The position numbers were made by a program, and so were the translations under genes. The notes beneath the pieces were generated by a model that made no database searches, had not been told where the DNA came from, and was given only the letters and a program-made list of their open reading frames with translations. 64,000 nucleotides of DNA from an uncultured Gammaproteobacteria bacterium (GTDB lineage: Bacteria > Pseudomonadota > Gammaproteobacteria > Eutrophobiales > Eutrophobiaceae): NCBI GenBank assembly GCA_943788815.1, contig CALSRS010000001.1, forward strand, positions 1,797,501 to 1,861,500, read 5' to 3'. Position 1 is the first letter of the stretch, and every line of letters begins with the position of its first letter. Shown piece by piece: positions 38,612 to 48,418 of this stretch.

Positions 38612-40888
38612 ATGAAATCATCCGCTAGTAATAATACTGTCAGTACAAAATTAGATTTAACGAAGGATTTTAATTATAAAAATTCAAGATATCTAAAAGA
38701 TGTTATAACTCGTTATCTTATGACGGCTGGTGGTATCGGTGTCATTATTGCTATCGTCTTGATTGCGGTCTATTTAGTCTGGATAGTTATTCCTCTTTTT
38801 TTACCTGCACACACTGCAAAACTTGCCAGTTTTGAAATTCCTGACAAGGGTCCTGATGTATCGCTTTTTTATGCCGTGGAGGAGCAACGAGAAATTGCAA
38901 TGCGCGTTCTGGATACAGGCACAATAGTTTTTTTTAAAACATCAGATGGCGAAGTGATTAACACGGAAAATCTTTTATCTCAAAACAGAGCAAATGTTAC
39001 ATCCTTTGCTGCCGGAAACTCATCTGGACGGCTGCTTGGTTTCGGTATGAGTGATGGTACTGTTGAATTGCGGTACCATCAATACAACATCAGCTATCCT
39101 GATGATATTCGGATAATTTCCCCCCAGGTTTTCAATCCTTTTGATGGGGATTCTATCGTTGTGGATGAGTCAGGTGCCTCAATTGTCAAGCTTGCAGTGC
39201 AAGGAAATGAGGAGCAGACAACTATTGCCGCCCTCACTGAGAACTCACAGTTGATTTTGGTCAATCTAAATATAGAAACAAATTTCCTCACAGATGAACG
39301 GACAATTAATAAAGTGGTAACTACAATCCCGGTTCAATATGGTGTTCGCCATATAATTATGGATGTTGATCAGACCGAGTTGTATTTCACTGATATTGAA
39401 AATGTGCTTCATTATTATAATATTCGAAATAAGCAGTCTCCGATTTTAGTCCAAAGCTTATCAGTCGTAGAGGATGAGATTGATATCACAGCGATGGAGT
39501 TTCTTAGTGGTGGAATTTCGGTATTGATAGGGGATAACCTTGGAAGAATTGCTCAATGGTTTCCTGTCCGCGATGAAAATAACGACTATTCTCTAAAAAA
39601 AATCAGAATATTTGATTCTCAGATTTCGCCAATACGTCAGATTGTCCCAGAGTATTTCCGAAAAGGGTTCCTTGCTCTGGATGAATCTGGAAAGCTGGGG
39701 ATCTATCATGCAACAGCACACAGGACAATTAAGGTTCAAGATTTAAATGCTGGTCATGACGGGATGATTGCAATTGCTCCCCGGGCGAATGGTTTGGTAG
39801 TTGAAAATTCAGACTCTGTAGTGGATGTTTGGGAGTTGGAAAATGAACATCCTGAAGTATCCTGGAGCTCACTGTGGGGAAAAGTCTGGTATGAAAGCAG
39901 AGACGGACCCGAATATATATGGCAGTCATCGTCTGCCAGTAATATTTTTGAGCCAAAGTTTAGTTTAACACCGCTGGCTTTTGGTACTTTAAAGGCATCG
40001 CTTTATGCCATGCTCTTTGCAATTCCCTTGTCGATTATGGGTGCGATATATACTGCATACTTCATGTCAGCCGGACTTAGAAACATTGTAAAACCATCAA
40101 TCGAAATAATGGCGGCATTACCAACCGTCATTTTGGGCTTTCTTGCAGGACTATGGTTTGCTCCTATCGTAGAGGCTTACTTGCCTGCTATGTTTTTAAT
40201 ATTTCTTGTCGTTCCGATAGCGATAATAGCGGCTGCTTACCTGTGGCAATTTCTCCCCGAAAAAATAAAGCACAGGGTGCCACAGGGCTTTGAGGGATTG
40301 ATTCTGCTTCCAGTAATAATACTAGCTACAACAGCTGTTTTCCTGTTGAGCCAGCCTATCGAAGTCTGGCTATTTGGTGGAAATCTACCATTATGGTTAA
40401 CTCAGGAATTGGGGATCTCATTTGATCAGCGAAATTCATTTGTGGTGGGTATCGCTATCGGGTTTGCGGTAATACCTACGATTTTTTCCATTAGTGAAGA
40501 TGCCATATTTGGTGTGCCTAAGCACCTAACCACTGGCTCTTTAGCGCTAGGCGCCACTCCATGGCAAACCATGGCTAAGGTGATATTGCTTACCGCCAGC
40601 CCCGGAATTTTCTCAGCAGTAATGATTGGACTTGGGCGAGCAGTGGGTGAAACGATGATCGTAGTAATGGCCACAGGCAATACTGCAATAATGGATATCA
40701 ATATATTTGAGGGCTTTCGCGCTCTGTCTGCCAATATTGCCGTAGAGATGCCGGAGTCTGAGTTGGGCAGTACTCACTATAGAATATTATTTCTTGCTGG
40801 TCTTGTATTATTTATGGCGACCTTCTTTTTCAATACTATCGCTGAAGTCGTCAGGCAGAAATTACGAGTTAAATACAGCTCATTATGA
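38612..40888 (+). CDS. pstC: Phosphate ABC transporter permease PstC, enlarged
   Basis: 758 residues from ATG 38612; a TTG at 38519 is in frame but touches the Pho box, so I reject it. The protein has one membrane helix (about 40-64), a periplasmic insert of about 385 residues, and the six-helix permease domain (about 450-750) with the coupling segment [25 protein letters not shown]. The insert repeats patterns such as LIGDNLGRIAQWFPV and SDSVVDVWELEN that look like WD-type beta-propeller blades (inference). E. coli PstC is about 320 residues; long forms exist in Pseudomonas relatives. Stop and pstA start overlap by four bases. Confidence 0.93.
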   Translation: MKSSASNNTVSTKLDLTKDFNYKNSRYLKDVITRYLMTAGGIGVIIAIVLIAVYLVWIVIPLFLPAHTAKLASFEIPDKGPDVSLFYAVEEQREIAMRVLDTGTIVFFKTSDGEVINTENLLSQNRANVTSFAAGNSSGRLLGFGMSDGTVELRYHQYNISYPDDIRIISPQVFNPFDGDSIVVDESGASIVKLAVQGNEEQTTIAALTENSQLILVNLNIETNFLTDERTINKVVTTIPVQYGVRHIIMDVDQTELYFTDIENVLHYYNIRNKQSPILVQSLSVVEDEIDITAMEFLSGGISVLIGDNLGRIAQWFPVRDENNDYSLKKIRIFDSQISPIRQIVPEYFRKGFLALDESGKLGIYHATAHRTIKVQDLNAGHDGMIAIAPRANGLVVENSDSVVDVWELENEHPEVSWSSLWGKVWYESRDGPEYIWQSSSASNIFEPKFSLTPLAFGTLKASLYAMLFAIPLSIMGAIYTAYFMSAGLRNIVKPSIEIMAALPTVILGFLAGLWFAPIVEAYLPAMFLIFLVVPIAIIAAAYLWQFLPEKIKHRVPQGFEGLILLPVIILATTAVFLLSQPIEVWLFGGNLPLWLTQELGISFDQRNSFVVGIAIGFAVIPTIFSISEDAIFGVPKHLTTGSLALGATPWQTMAKVILLTASPGIFSAVMIGLGRAVGETMIVVMATGNTAIMDINIFEGFRALSANIAVEMPESELGSTHYRILFLAGLVLFMATFFFNTIAEVVRQKLRVKYSSL

Positions 40889-42561
40889 CTACCAGGAATA
40901 TAAAGCACTGGTTTGATTCAGGAACACCGTATATCTGGCTAAACGCCGGGGCGGTAACGATTTCGGTCTTACTAGTGATGGGGCTTTTATTTTTGATAGC
41001 CTACAGAGGGCTAAGTCATTTCTGGCCCAGTGAGATTGCTGAGTTTCAATTGACTGAGGCAGACAGTAATACCATCACTGTAATAGGTGAAATGGTTGAA
41101 TACGAAACAGTTCAGCGGTCCAGGTTGCCAGAAGGTGATATCAGGATCCCCGAATCAGAAGAACTGGTCAGCAGGACGTTGATAAAGATGGGGAACCGGG
41201 ATTATTTTGGGTTGGATTTTATGTGGGTAGTGGATCTGGCTGTTAGAGATATTAAATACCCTAATGATCTGATGGCGGTCGAACGGCATGAGTGGGGGAA
41301 TCTTTATGGATATCTGGTTTCGGTCAAACAAAATGGAGAGGAATTGGGTGATAAGGCATCTAATCTCTGGGTATTGTTTCAGGAACAGATAATTGCCAGC
41401 CAGGATGTCCATAATGAGATAGAACATGTTGAAAAAGACTTGATTGGTGACATTAATTATAAGATGGAACGGTTGCGACTCAAACAACGTAGCCTTGAAA
41501 GGTCAGGTATAACGGCAGATTCCGCCCAGCTACGAGAAACTACTGAGCAGCAAAGATTATTAGATGAAGAATATAATAGTTATTCCAGCCAGCTGGGAAA
41601 TTTGTATGAGAGATTGAATCAATTTTCTTTTGTGACAAGATTATCAGATGGTAGAGAAGTGGAGTTGCCGTTAGCTCAGGTTGTCAGGGCATATCAGCCA
41701 AATAATATGAATATAGCGGAAGACATAATTCACTATCTAATGAAGCTCTGGGAATTTGTTTCAGATGAGCCTCGCGAAGCGAATACCGAAGGAGGAATCT
41801 ATCCTGCAATTTTTGGTACTGTCATTATGGTTTTGATCATGGCAGTTATGGTGACGCCATTTGGGGTTGTGGCCGCAGTTTATCTTCATGAATATGCGAA
41901 ACAAGGTCCTTTGGTCAGAACCATCCGTATTGCTGTCAACAATCTCGCTGGTGTTCCATCTGTTGTCTATGGTGTTTTTGGCCTGGGCTTTTTTGTTTAT
42001 TTTGTTGGTGGAAATATTGATGCATTATTTTTTTCCGACAGCTTACCATCACCAACCTTCGGAACACCGGGGTTGTTATGGGCATCTTTGACATTGGCTA
42101 TCTTAACGGTACCGGTAGTCATTGTTTCTACTGAAGAGGGTTTATCCCGTGTTCCGCGGGCGATAAGGGAAGGTAGTCTTGCGCTAGGCGCAACGAAAGC
42201 CGAGACGCTTTTTAGGACAGTATTACCCATGACTGCTTCGGCGATGATAACAGGTTTGATACTGGCCATAGCCAGGGCGGCAGGTGAAGTTGCGCCTCTC
42301 ATGTTAGTTGGTGTAGTAAAATTAGCACCGTCATTACCTTTGGATGGAAATTTTCCGTATGTTCATCTTGAAAGAAAGTTCATGCATCTTGGTTTTCATA
42401 TTTACGATGTGGGGTTCCAAAGCCCAAATGTTGAGGCTGCCAGACCTTTGGTTTATGCCACGGCACTATTATTAGTGTTATTAATTATCATTTTAAACTT
42501 GGCAGCCATCCGTATAAGAAATAAGCTTAGGGAGAAATACCGTGCTTCAGAACAGCACTAA
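40885..42561 (+). CDS. pstA: Phosphate ABC transporter permease PstA, enlarged
   Basis: 558 residues; E. coli PstA has about 296. The first membrane helix (about 20-45) is followed by roughly 250 extra residues, including a predicted coiled coil at about 172-247 (rich in E, K, R, L and Q). The permease domain begins near 302 ([16 protein letters not shown]) and carries the coupling loop [21 protein letters not shown]. It forms the channel with PstC. The paired enlargement of PstC and PstA is discussed under findings. It overlaps pstB by 20 bases. Confidence 0.93.
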   Translation: MTTRNIKHWFDSGTPYIWLNAGAVTISVLLVMGLLFLIAYRGLSHFWPSEIAEFQLTEADSNTITVIGEMVEYETVQRSRLPEGDIRIPESEELVSRTLIKMGNRDYFGLDFMWVVDLAVRDIKYPNDLMAVERHEWGNLYGYLVSVKQNGEELGDKASNLWVLFQEQIIASQDVHNEIEHVEKDLIGDINYKMERLRLKQRSLERSGITADSAQLRETTEQQRLLDEEYNSYSSQLGNLYERLNQFSFVTRLSDGREVELPLAQVVRAYQPNNMNIAEDIIHYLMKLWEFVSDEPREANTEGGIYPAIFGTVIMVLIMAVMVTPFGVVAAVYLHEYAKQGPLVRTIRIAVNNLAGVPSVVYGVFGLGFFVYFVGGNIDALFFSDSLPSPTFGTPGLLWASLTLAILTVPVVIVSTEEGLSRVPRAIREGSLALGATKAETLFRTVLPMTASAMITGLILAIARAAGEVAPLMLVGVVKLAPSLPLDGNFPYVHLERKFMHLGFHIYDVGFQSPNVEAARPLVYATALLLVLLIIILNLAAIRIRNKLREKYRASEQH

Positions 42562-43432
42562 AGCAAGTGATATTAATAATATGAATAGCGTAGACGACAA
42601 TAACGGGAGACATAATGTGCCCACACATGCTATCGATCCCAGCGTTATTCACAAGCATGAAGCCTCGTTAAAGGACGAGGAAATATGTATTGAGGTAAAC
42701 GCATTCAATTTTTTTTATGGTGCGAATCAAGCTTTAAAGGATATAAATCTAAAAATCCCTCAAAAAAGAGTGACTGCATTTATTGGCCCCAGTGGCTGTG
42801 GAAAATCTACCTTGCTAAGGTGTTTTAACAGGATGAATGATCTGATAGACAATGTGCGTGTCGAAGGCAAGATGATATTACATGGTCAGGATATATTTGA
42901 TAAATCTGTAAATGTGTCTGACCTTCGCCGAAGGATAGGGATGGTTTTTCAAAAACCTAACCCATTTCCCAAGTCCATATATGAGAATGTTGCATATGGG
43001 CTTCGAATTCAAGGTGTTAAGAACCGACACATTCTTGATGAGGCCGTAGAGAATTCATTAAAACATGCTGCATTGTGGGACGAAGTTAAGGACAGACTGG
43101 ATGATAATGCAATGGGTTTGTCAGGAGGCCAGCAACAGAGATTAGTGATTGCCAGGGCAATTGCTATCGAACCCGAAGTGTTACTTTTGGATGAGCCAGC
43201 ATCAGCGCTTGACCCGATATCGACTCTAAAGATTGAGGAATTAATTTATCAGTTAAAATCAGACTACACGATTGTGATAGTTACTCATAATATGCAACAA
43301 GCCGCGAGAGTTTCTGATTATACGGCATACATGTACCTGGGTGAGCTGATTGAATTTAATGATACTGCAAAATTATTTACAAACCCAAAAGAAAAAATGA
43401 CTGAAGATTACATAACTGGACGTATGGGTTAA
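42542..43432 (+). CDS. pstB: Phosphate ABC transporter ATPase PstB
   Basis: 296 residues from GTG 42542, preceded by AGGGAG; ATG 42581 is an alternative. The first 45 residues are a non-conserved extension. Then Walker [10 protein letters not shown] (about 82-90), the signature LSGGQQQRL, Walker [14 protein letters not shown] and the switch His in VTHNMQQA. It drives phosphate import through PstC and PstA. Confidence 0.97.
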   Translation: MLQNSTKASDINNMNSVDDNNGRHNVPTHAIDPSVIHKHEASLKDEEICIEVNAFNFFYGANQALKDINLKIPQKRVTAFIGPSGCGKSTLLRCFNRMNDLIDNVRVEGKMILHGQDIFDKSVNVSDLRRRIGMVFQKPNPFPKSIYENVAYGLRIQGVKNRHILDEAVENSLKHAALWDEVKDRLDDNAMGLSGGQQQRLVIARAIAIEPEVLLLDEPASALDPISTLKIEELIYQLKSDYTIVIVTHNMQQAARVSDYTAYMYLGELIEFNDTAKLFTNPKEKMTEDYITGRMG

Positions 43433-43451
43433 TTTCAGAGAAATCAAACTT

Positions 43452-44162
43452 ATGAACATACAAAAGCACATATCTAAAGAATACGACAATGAACTCGAGA
43501 CAGTTAGAAGCCATGTTATGGAAATGGGAGGCATTGTTGAAAATCAATTAACGGGTGCAATAACAGCGCTGGTTGAATCAGACATCGAGCTTGCTGAAAA
43601 AATAGTCAAGACGGAATATAAGGTTAACCTTCAGGAAGTATCCATTGATGAACAATGCATAAGAATATTGGCTAAACGCCAACCAGCAGCTGTTGATCTT
43701 CGATTGATCATGGCAGTAATTAAAACGATTACTGACCTGGAAAGAATAGGTGATGAAGCACAAAAGATTGCCAAGAAGGCAATTTATCTCTCTGAATCAC
43801 AGGCCCCTAAAGCTTACTACATCAGTATCAAGGCCATGGGTAGCCTTGTAGTGAATATGGTTCATGATTCCTTAAATGCATTTGCTAGAATGGACTCCAA
43901 AGAAGCATTTATAGTTGCCAGCCGAGAACCAGAATCTGACGAACAATATGTCGCAATTTTAAGGCAATTAATCACCTATATGATGGAGGATCCAAGAAGT
44001 ATAAGCACATCAATAGATGCCATCTGGACAGCCAGGGCGATGGAAAGAATTGCAGACCACGCACGGAATATTTGTGAATATGTAATCTATTTTGTTGAAG
44101 GCAAGGATGTCAGGCATATAACCATTGAAGAGATGGAAAAAGAGTTGAGTGAAAAGCTTTAG
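43452..44162 (+). CDS. phoU: Phosphate signalling protein PhoU
   Basis: 236 residues, all helical, with two PhoU repeats: the metal-binding motifs ITDLERIGDEAQKIAKKA and AMERIADHARNICEYV are the characteristic E/D-x3-D pairs. PhoU connects PstSCAB with PhoR to silence the Pho regulon when phosphate is ample, and curbs uptake. It is 19 bases after pstB. Confidence 0.96.
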   Translation: MNIQKHISKEYDNELETVRSHVMEMGGIVENQLTGAITALVESDIELAEKIVKTEYKVNLQEVSIDEQCIRILAKRQPAAVDLRLIMAVIKTITDLERIGDEAQKIAKKAIYLSESQAPKAYYISIKAMGSLVVNMVHDSLNAFARMDSKEAFIVASREPESDEQYVAILRQLITYMMEDPRSISTSIDAIWTARAMERIADHARNICEYVIYFVEGKDVRHITIEEMEKELSEKL

Positions 44163-44179
44163 CTAATATTAGTTAATTA

Positions 44180-44242
44180 TTGATATACATCAATTAAACT
44201 ATCTGCTTTTTTTAGCCAATAAATTTGTTGGCCGTTGTATAA
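44180..44242 (+). promoter_or_regulatory. FNR/ANR-type site and -10 element before ppk
   Basis: TTGATatacATCAA (44180-44193) is a perfect match to TTGAT-N4-ATCAA. A perfect TATAAT lies at 44237-44242 with no good -35 element. If transcription starts at 44248-44249, the activator site is centred at about -61.5, the class I position. The start would then almost coincide with the ATG at 44250, giving a leaderless message. Anaerobic control of polyphosphate synthesis is the inference. Confidence 0.5.
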
Positions 44243-44249
44243 TCTACTC

Positions 44250-46322
44250 ATGGACGCATTAAATCTAGATAATCCTGAGCTTTTTATTAATCGGGAGCTC
44301 AGCCTGCTTGAGTTTAACCGTCGTGTTATTGCCCAGGCTCTGGATGAAACCACGCCTTTGCTGGAACGATTAAAGTTCCTTTGCATATCAAGCACAAACC
44401 TGGATGAATTTTTTGAAATACGGGTTGCGGGAATTAAACAGCAGGTCAAATACGGTTCGGGTCAAAAAGGACCTGACAATCTCTCGCCTGCTGAAGTAAT
44501 GGAGCAGATTAGCCAGATCGCCCATGAGTTGGTAGAAGAGCAATACAGAATATTAAATGAAACTATTACACCTGAACTGGCAAAAGAGAAAATCCGCGTA
44601 TTGAGACGGGCGTCCTGGCGGCCATCTGTATCCAGATGGGTAAAACGTTATTTTAATAATAATGTGTTGCCAGTGCTTAGTCCGATTGGTCTTGATCCCG
44701 CTCATCCCTTCCCAAGGGTGTTGAATAAAAATCTGTATTTCATAGTATCACTGGACGGTAAAGATGCCTTTGGGCGTGAGTCTGATCTCGCCATTGTTCA
44801 GGCGCCACGGTCTCTGCCCAGGGTTGTTAAGGTGCCTGAAGAACATACCGCCGGGAAAAATGATTTTATTTTATTGTCATCAATCATTCATGCACATGTC
44901 AGTGATCTTTTTCCTGGTATGAAAGCAACCGGCTGCTATCAATTTAAGGTCACCAGAGACAGTGATTTATTTGTCGATAATGAAGAGGTGGAAGACCTGC
45001 TACGAGCATTGGAAGGAGAATTGCCCTCCCGGAGGTTCAGTGACGCGGTACGTCTGGAGGTGGCGGACAATTGTCCTGATGAACTAAGCACATTTTTATT
45101 AAGAAAATTTAATTTGAATGAGTTTGATCTTTATCAGGTGAATGGGCCGGTAAACCTGAGCAGGTTAATGGCCATCGTTGATTTAGCCAGTAGACCAGAT
45201 CTGGTATACCCAGGATTTACGTCTGATATCCCACCAAGAGTTTTAAAAAGTAGTAATATTTTTGATAGTTTAAAAAACGGTGATATTTTGTTTCACCATC
45301 CATTTCAATCATTTGCACCAATTGTAGACTTTGTCAGACAGGCTGCTCACGACCCCAATGTCTTATCAATAAAACAAACGCTATATCGTACAGGAATTGA
45401 TTCAGCCATAGTTGAGTCGTTAAAAGATGCCGCAAGAATCGGTAAGGAAGTGACTGTCGTTATCGAATTACGCGCCCGTTTTGATGAAGAGGCAAATATT
45501 GAAATGGCAACTGAGTTACAAGAAGCCGGGGCCCAGGTTGTATATGGAATTGTTGGATATAAAACACATTGCAAGATGTGCATGGTCGTCAGGCGAGAAG
45601 GTCGTGGCTTAAGACGATATGTCCACCTTGGGACTGGTAACTATCATTCCAGGACAGTAAGGATGTATACAGATTATGGTTTGTTGACATGTGATAAGGA
45701 GTTTGGTCTTGATGTGAGTAAATTATTCTTGCAACTCACAGGTTTGGGTCGCGCGGGTAAATTAAGAAAGTTGTTACAGTCTCCTTTTACCCTATTCAAA
45801 CGCTTGCTCGAATTGATAGAAATTGAGGCAGTAAATGCTAAAAAAGGTAAGGACGCCAGGATTATTTTAAAAATGAATGCTCTGGTGGATCCTGACATGA
45901 TAAAAGCCTTATATCAGGCATCACAGGCAGGCGTTAAGATAGATCTAATCATACGAGGCATGTGTTGTTTAAGACCAGGGATTAAAGGTGTATCTGAAAA
46001 TATCCATGTACGTTCTATCGTTGGCCGTTTTCTCGAGCATACCAGGGTATTTTATTTTTATCACGGCGGTGAAGAATTAATCTACTGTTCAAGCGCTGAC
46101 TGGATGCCCAGGAATATGCATGTGCGTGTTGAGACTGCATTTCCCATTGAGGAAAAACGGCCAAGAGATTTGATCTATACGTTAGGATTACAAAATTATC
46201 TATCAGATAATACCAAGGCATGGATTATGAATAGTGACGGTATGTATAAATTGGCAAAACCGACTGGCACCAAACAGCGTTCAGCTCAAGATACGGCATT
46301 GAGTCATTTTTGTGATAATTAA
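44250..46322 (+). CDS. ppk: Polyphosphate kinase PPK1
   Basis: 690 residues from ATG 44250; an upstream TTG at 44235 overlaps the TATAAT element. The conserved N-terminal block FINRELSLLEFNRRV, the autophosphorylation His440 in GYKTHCKM, and the second active-site region EHTRVFYFYHGGEE are intact. PPK1 makes polyphosphate from ATP reversibly. It lies after phoU and converges on ppx, so synthesis and breakdown genes are adjacent. Confidence 0.96.
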   Translation: MDALNLDNPELFINRELSLLEFNRRVIAQALDETTPLLERLKFLCISSTNLDEFFEIRVAGIKQQVKYGSGQKGPDNLSPAEVMEQISQIAHELVEEQYRILNETITPELAKEKIRVLRRASWRPSVSRWVKRYFNNNVLPVLSPIGLDPAHPFPRVLNKNLYFIVSLDGKDAFGRESDLAIVQAPRSLPRVVKVPEEHTAGKNDFILLSSIIHAHVSDLFPGMKATGCYQFKVTRDSDLFVDNEEVEDLLRALEGELPSRRFSDAVRLEVADNCPDELSTFLLRKFNLNEFDLYQVNGPVNLSRLMAIVDLASRPDLVYPGFTSDIPPRVLKSSNIFDSLKNGDILFHHPFQSFAPIVDFVRQAAHDPNVLSIKQTLYRTGIDSAIVESLKDAARIGKEVTVVIELRARFDEEANIEMATELQEAGAQVVYGIVGYKTHCKMCMVVRREGRGLRRYVHLGTGNYHSRTVRMYTDYGLLTCDKEFGLDVSKLFLQLTGLGRAGKLRKLLQSPFTLFKRLLELIEIEAVNAKKGKDARIILKMNALVDPDMIKALYQASQAGVKIDLIIRGMCCLRPGIKGVSENIHVRSIVGRFLEHTRVFYFYHGGEELIYCSSADWMPRNMHVRVETAFPIEEKRPRDLIYTLGLQNYLSDNTKAWIMNSDGMYKLAKPTGTKQRSAQDTALSHFCDN

Positions 46323-46338
46323 TATGATGAAATGCTAA

Positions 46339-47841
46339 TTAGCTTGATGAATATGTGAGTTTAAATCCAACTGCTTTAATGTAGCGTGCTTCAAGATCAA
46401 GGTCCGCTCGAGTGAGCGGATTGTTTTCTATCCAGTTTTCGGGAAATTTTAGTTTTAAAGCAAATTCTTTGGCCTTAATTTCAATCTGGGGTAAGGACAC
46501 ATTTAGGCGGCTACGATTTAACAAGATTGCAATGCGAATCAAGATGCATAATCGCTTGATATTGTCAGTGTCATCTAAAATAAAATTATTTATATCGTCG
46601 ACTGGATATTTTCTTCTGTGGCTACGGATTAATAGAGCCAGCTTGCCTTGTTCTTCCCTGGAGAAACCAGCTAAATCTGAATTTGCAATAAGATAAGCGC
46701 CGTGGCGATGATATTGTGCATGGGCAATGGCTAGTCCAATTTCATGAATCTCTGCTGCCCATTGGATAAATTTCAAATCAATATTCTTATCCAGTTTCCA
46801 TGGCACACATAGTTGTTCAAATAACTTTATGGCGGTATTTTTTACTCTGCTTGCCTGCTCCGTATCAATACTATAACGATTTGCCAGAGAGCTAATTGTA
46901 CTGTCACGGATATCTTTATCATGTAGCCTGCCAATCAAGTCGTATAATAATCCCTCTCTAAGTGCGCCATCAGATACGTTTAGTTGTTGTACTTTAAAGG
47001 CGTCAAATATGCCGCATAAAACAGCCAGGCCACCTATGAATACTGGTTTACGATCGGATGATAGACCGTTGAAATTAAGTGCATCTATCGAACCCAAATT
47101 AATGACTTCATCCTTGAGTGTCGTCAGGGACTGTTGTGTAATGTCCGATGTGCTCCACCCTGCATTCATGATGATATCATTGACACAGTGAATAGTGCCG
47201 GATGCCCCAATGACTTTATTCCATCCTAATGCCTGATATTTTGTCATGATCGATTCTATTTCCTGCCTGACGGCAAGCACGGCCATATTCATTTTATTTC
47301 GATTAATCTCGCCGGATTTAAAAAAACGGCGCGTCATATTGACACATCCAATATAAAAACTTTCACGTTCCAGGACGTCAAACCCTTTGCCTATAATGAT
47401 TTCAGTACTGCCCCCGCCTATATCTATGACCATGCGCCTGTCTGTTTCATCATAGATGGAATTAGCTACCCCCAGGTAGATTAGTCTGGCTTCTTCGCGA
47501 CCTGCAATTATTTCTATCTTGTGTCCAAGCGCCTGGCGCGCAGCCTTGATAAAATTTTTCCCATTGTTTGCCTGCCTTAATGTATTGGTGCCAACAGCAC
47601 GTACATTAACTTGTGGCATTTCCCTAATGCGTTGACCAAATTCCTGGAGGCAATCCAGGGCATTATTCATTGATTTATCAGATAAGTTGTCATTGTCATC
47701 AAGCCCTGATGCCAGGCGGACCATCTTGCGTATGCGGTCGATAATCTGGATGCGGTCGTCAGAATATTCAGCCACGATCATATGAAAGCTGTTGGAGCCA
47801 AGATCTACAGCCGCATAAGTTTCTACAGGGTTATTTGCCAT
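46339..47841 (-). CDS. ppx: Exopolyphosphatase (Ppx/GppA family)
   Basis: 500 residues. The ASKHA phosphatase fold shows VDLGSNSFHMIVAEY near residue 13 and VIDIGGGSTEIIIG near 140, and a C-terminal HD-like helical domain with EIHEIGLAIAHAQYHRHGAY. Length is as E. coli Ppx (513). It releases phosphate from polyphosphate ends and may cleave pppGpp. Convergent with ppk (16 bases between stops) and divergent from sixA. Confidence 0.93.
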   Translation of the reverse strand: MANNPVETYAAVDLGSNSFHMIVAEYSDDRIQIIDRIRKMVRLASGLDDNDNLSDKSMNNALDCLQEFGQRIREMPQVNVRAVGTNTLRQANNGKNFIKAARQALGHKIEIIAGREEARLIYLGVANSIYDETDRRMVIDIGGGSTEIIIGKGFDVLERESFYIGCVNMTRRFFKSGEINRNKMNMAVLAVRQEIESIMTKYQALGWNKVIGASGTIHCVNDIIMNAGWSTSDITQQSLTTLKDEVINLGSIDALNFNGLSSDRKPVFIGGLAVLCGIFDAFKVQQLNVSDGALREGLLYDLIGRLHDKDIRDSTISSLANRYSIDTEQASRVKNTAIKLFEQLCVPWKLDKNIDLKFIQWAAEIHEIGLAIAHAQYHRHGAYLIANSDLAGFSREEQGKLALLIRSHRRKYPVDDINNFILDDTDNIKRLCILIRIAILLNRSRLNVSLPQIEIKAKEFALKLKFPENWIENNPLTRADLDLEARYIKAVGFKLTYSSS

Positions 47842-47883
47842 TCGTACTGATATACTTCTTTTATTTATCGTCAGGTCAATAGT

Positions 47884-48408
47884 ATGGCATCAGGGCAAAA
47901 TCGCCAATTATTAATTATGCGTCATGCAAAATCCGATTGGGATACGGATGACGGTAGTGATTTCGATCGCCCTTTATCAAGGCGCGGCATCAAAGATATT
48001 AATGCAATGGCCATATGGCTGGAGAACAATCATCTGTTACCTGACAAGATTGTTTCATCGCCTGCAAGACGGGCAAAACAAACCACTTCTTTATTAATAA
48101 AGGATGCAAAATTGGACAAACACCTAACGGTCTGGGATGACAAAATATATGAGGCCGGCCTCGGAGACCTGCTTACGGTGATAGATAACCACAGTGAAGA
48201 TGTACGCAGATTATTAATAGTGGGGCATAATCCTGGCCTCGATAATTTGGTAATGTATTTGGCAAAAAATCATCCAGAGTTCACATCGTCAGGAAAGCTT
48301 ATGACTACTGCTGCAATCGCAGTGATGGATTATGGTGACGGCGTTATATCTACTGAAGACGGGTCTGCAGTGTTGATAGATTTAATGCGTCCCAAGGAAC
48401 TGTCCTGA
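47884..48408 (+). CDS. sixA: SixA-type histidine phosphatase
   Basis: 174 residues. The phosphatase motif L-I-M-R13-H14-A-K begins the protein, followed by FDRPLSRRG and the second His in IVGHNPGLDNLV. E. coli SixA removes phosphate from histidine phosphotransfer domains. Its ATG is 42 bases from the ppx start on the other strand, placing it at the end of the phosphate region; whether it acts there is unknown. Confidence 0.85.
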   Translation: MASGQNRQLLIMRHAKSDWDTDDGSDFDRPLSRRGIKDINAMAIWLENNHLLPDKIVSSPARRAKQTTSLLIKDAKLDKHLTVWDDKIYEAGLGDLLTVIDNHSEDVRRLLIVGHNPGLDNLVMYLAKNHPEFTSSGKLMTTAAIAVMDYGDGVISTEDGSAVLIDLMRPKELS

Positions 48409-48418
48409 GTCAGATGTA

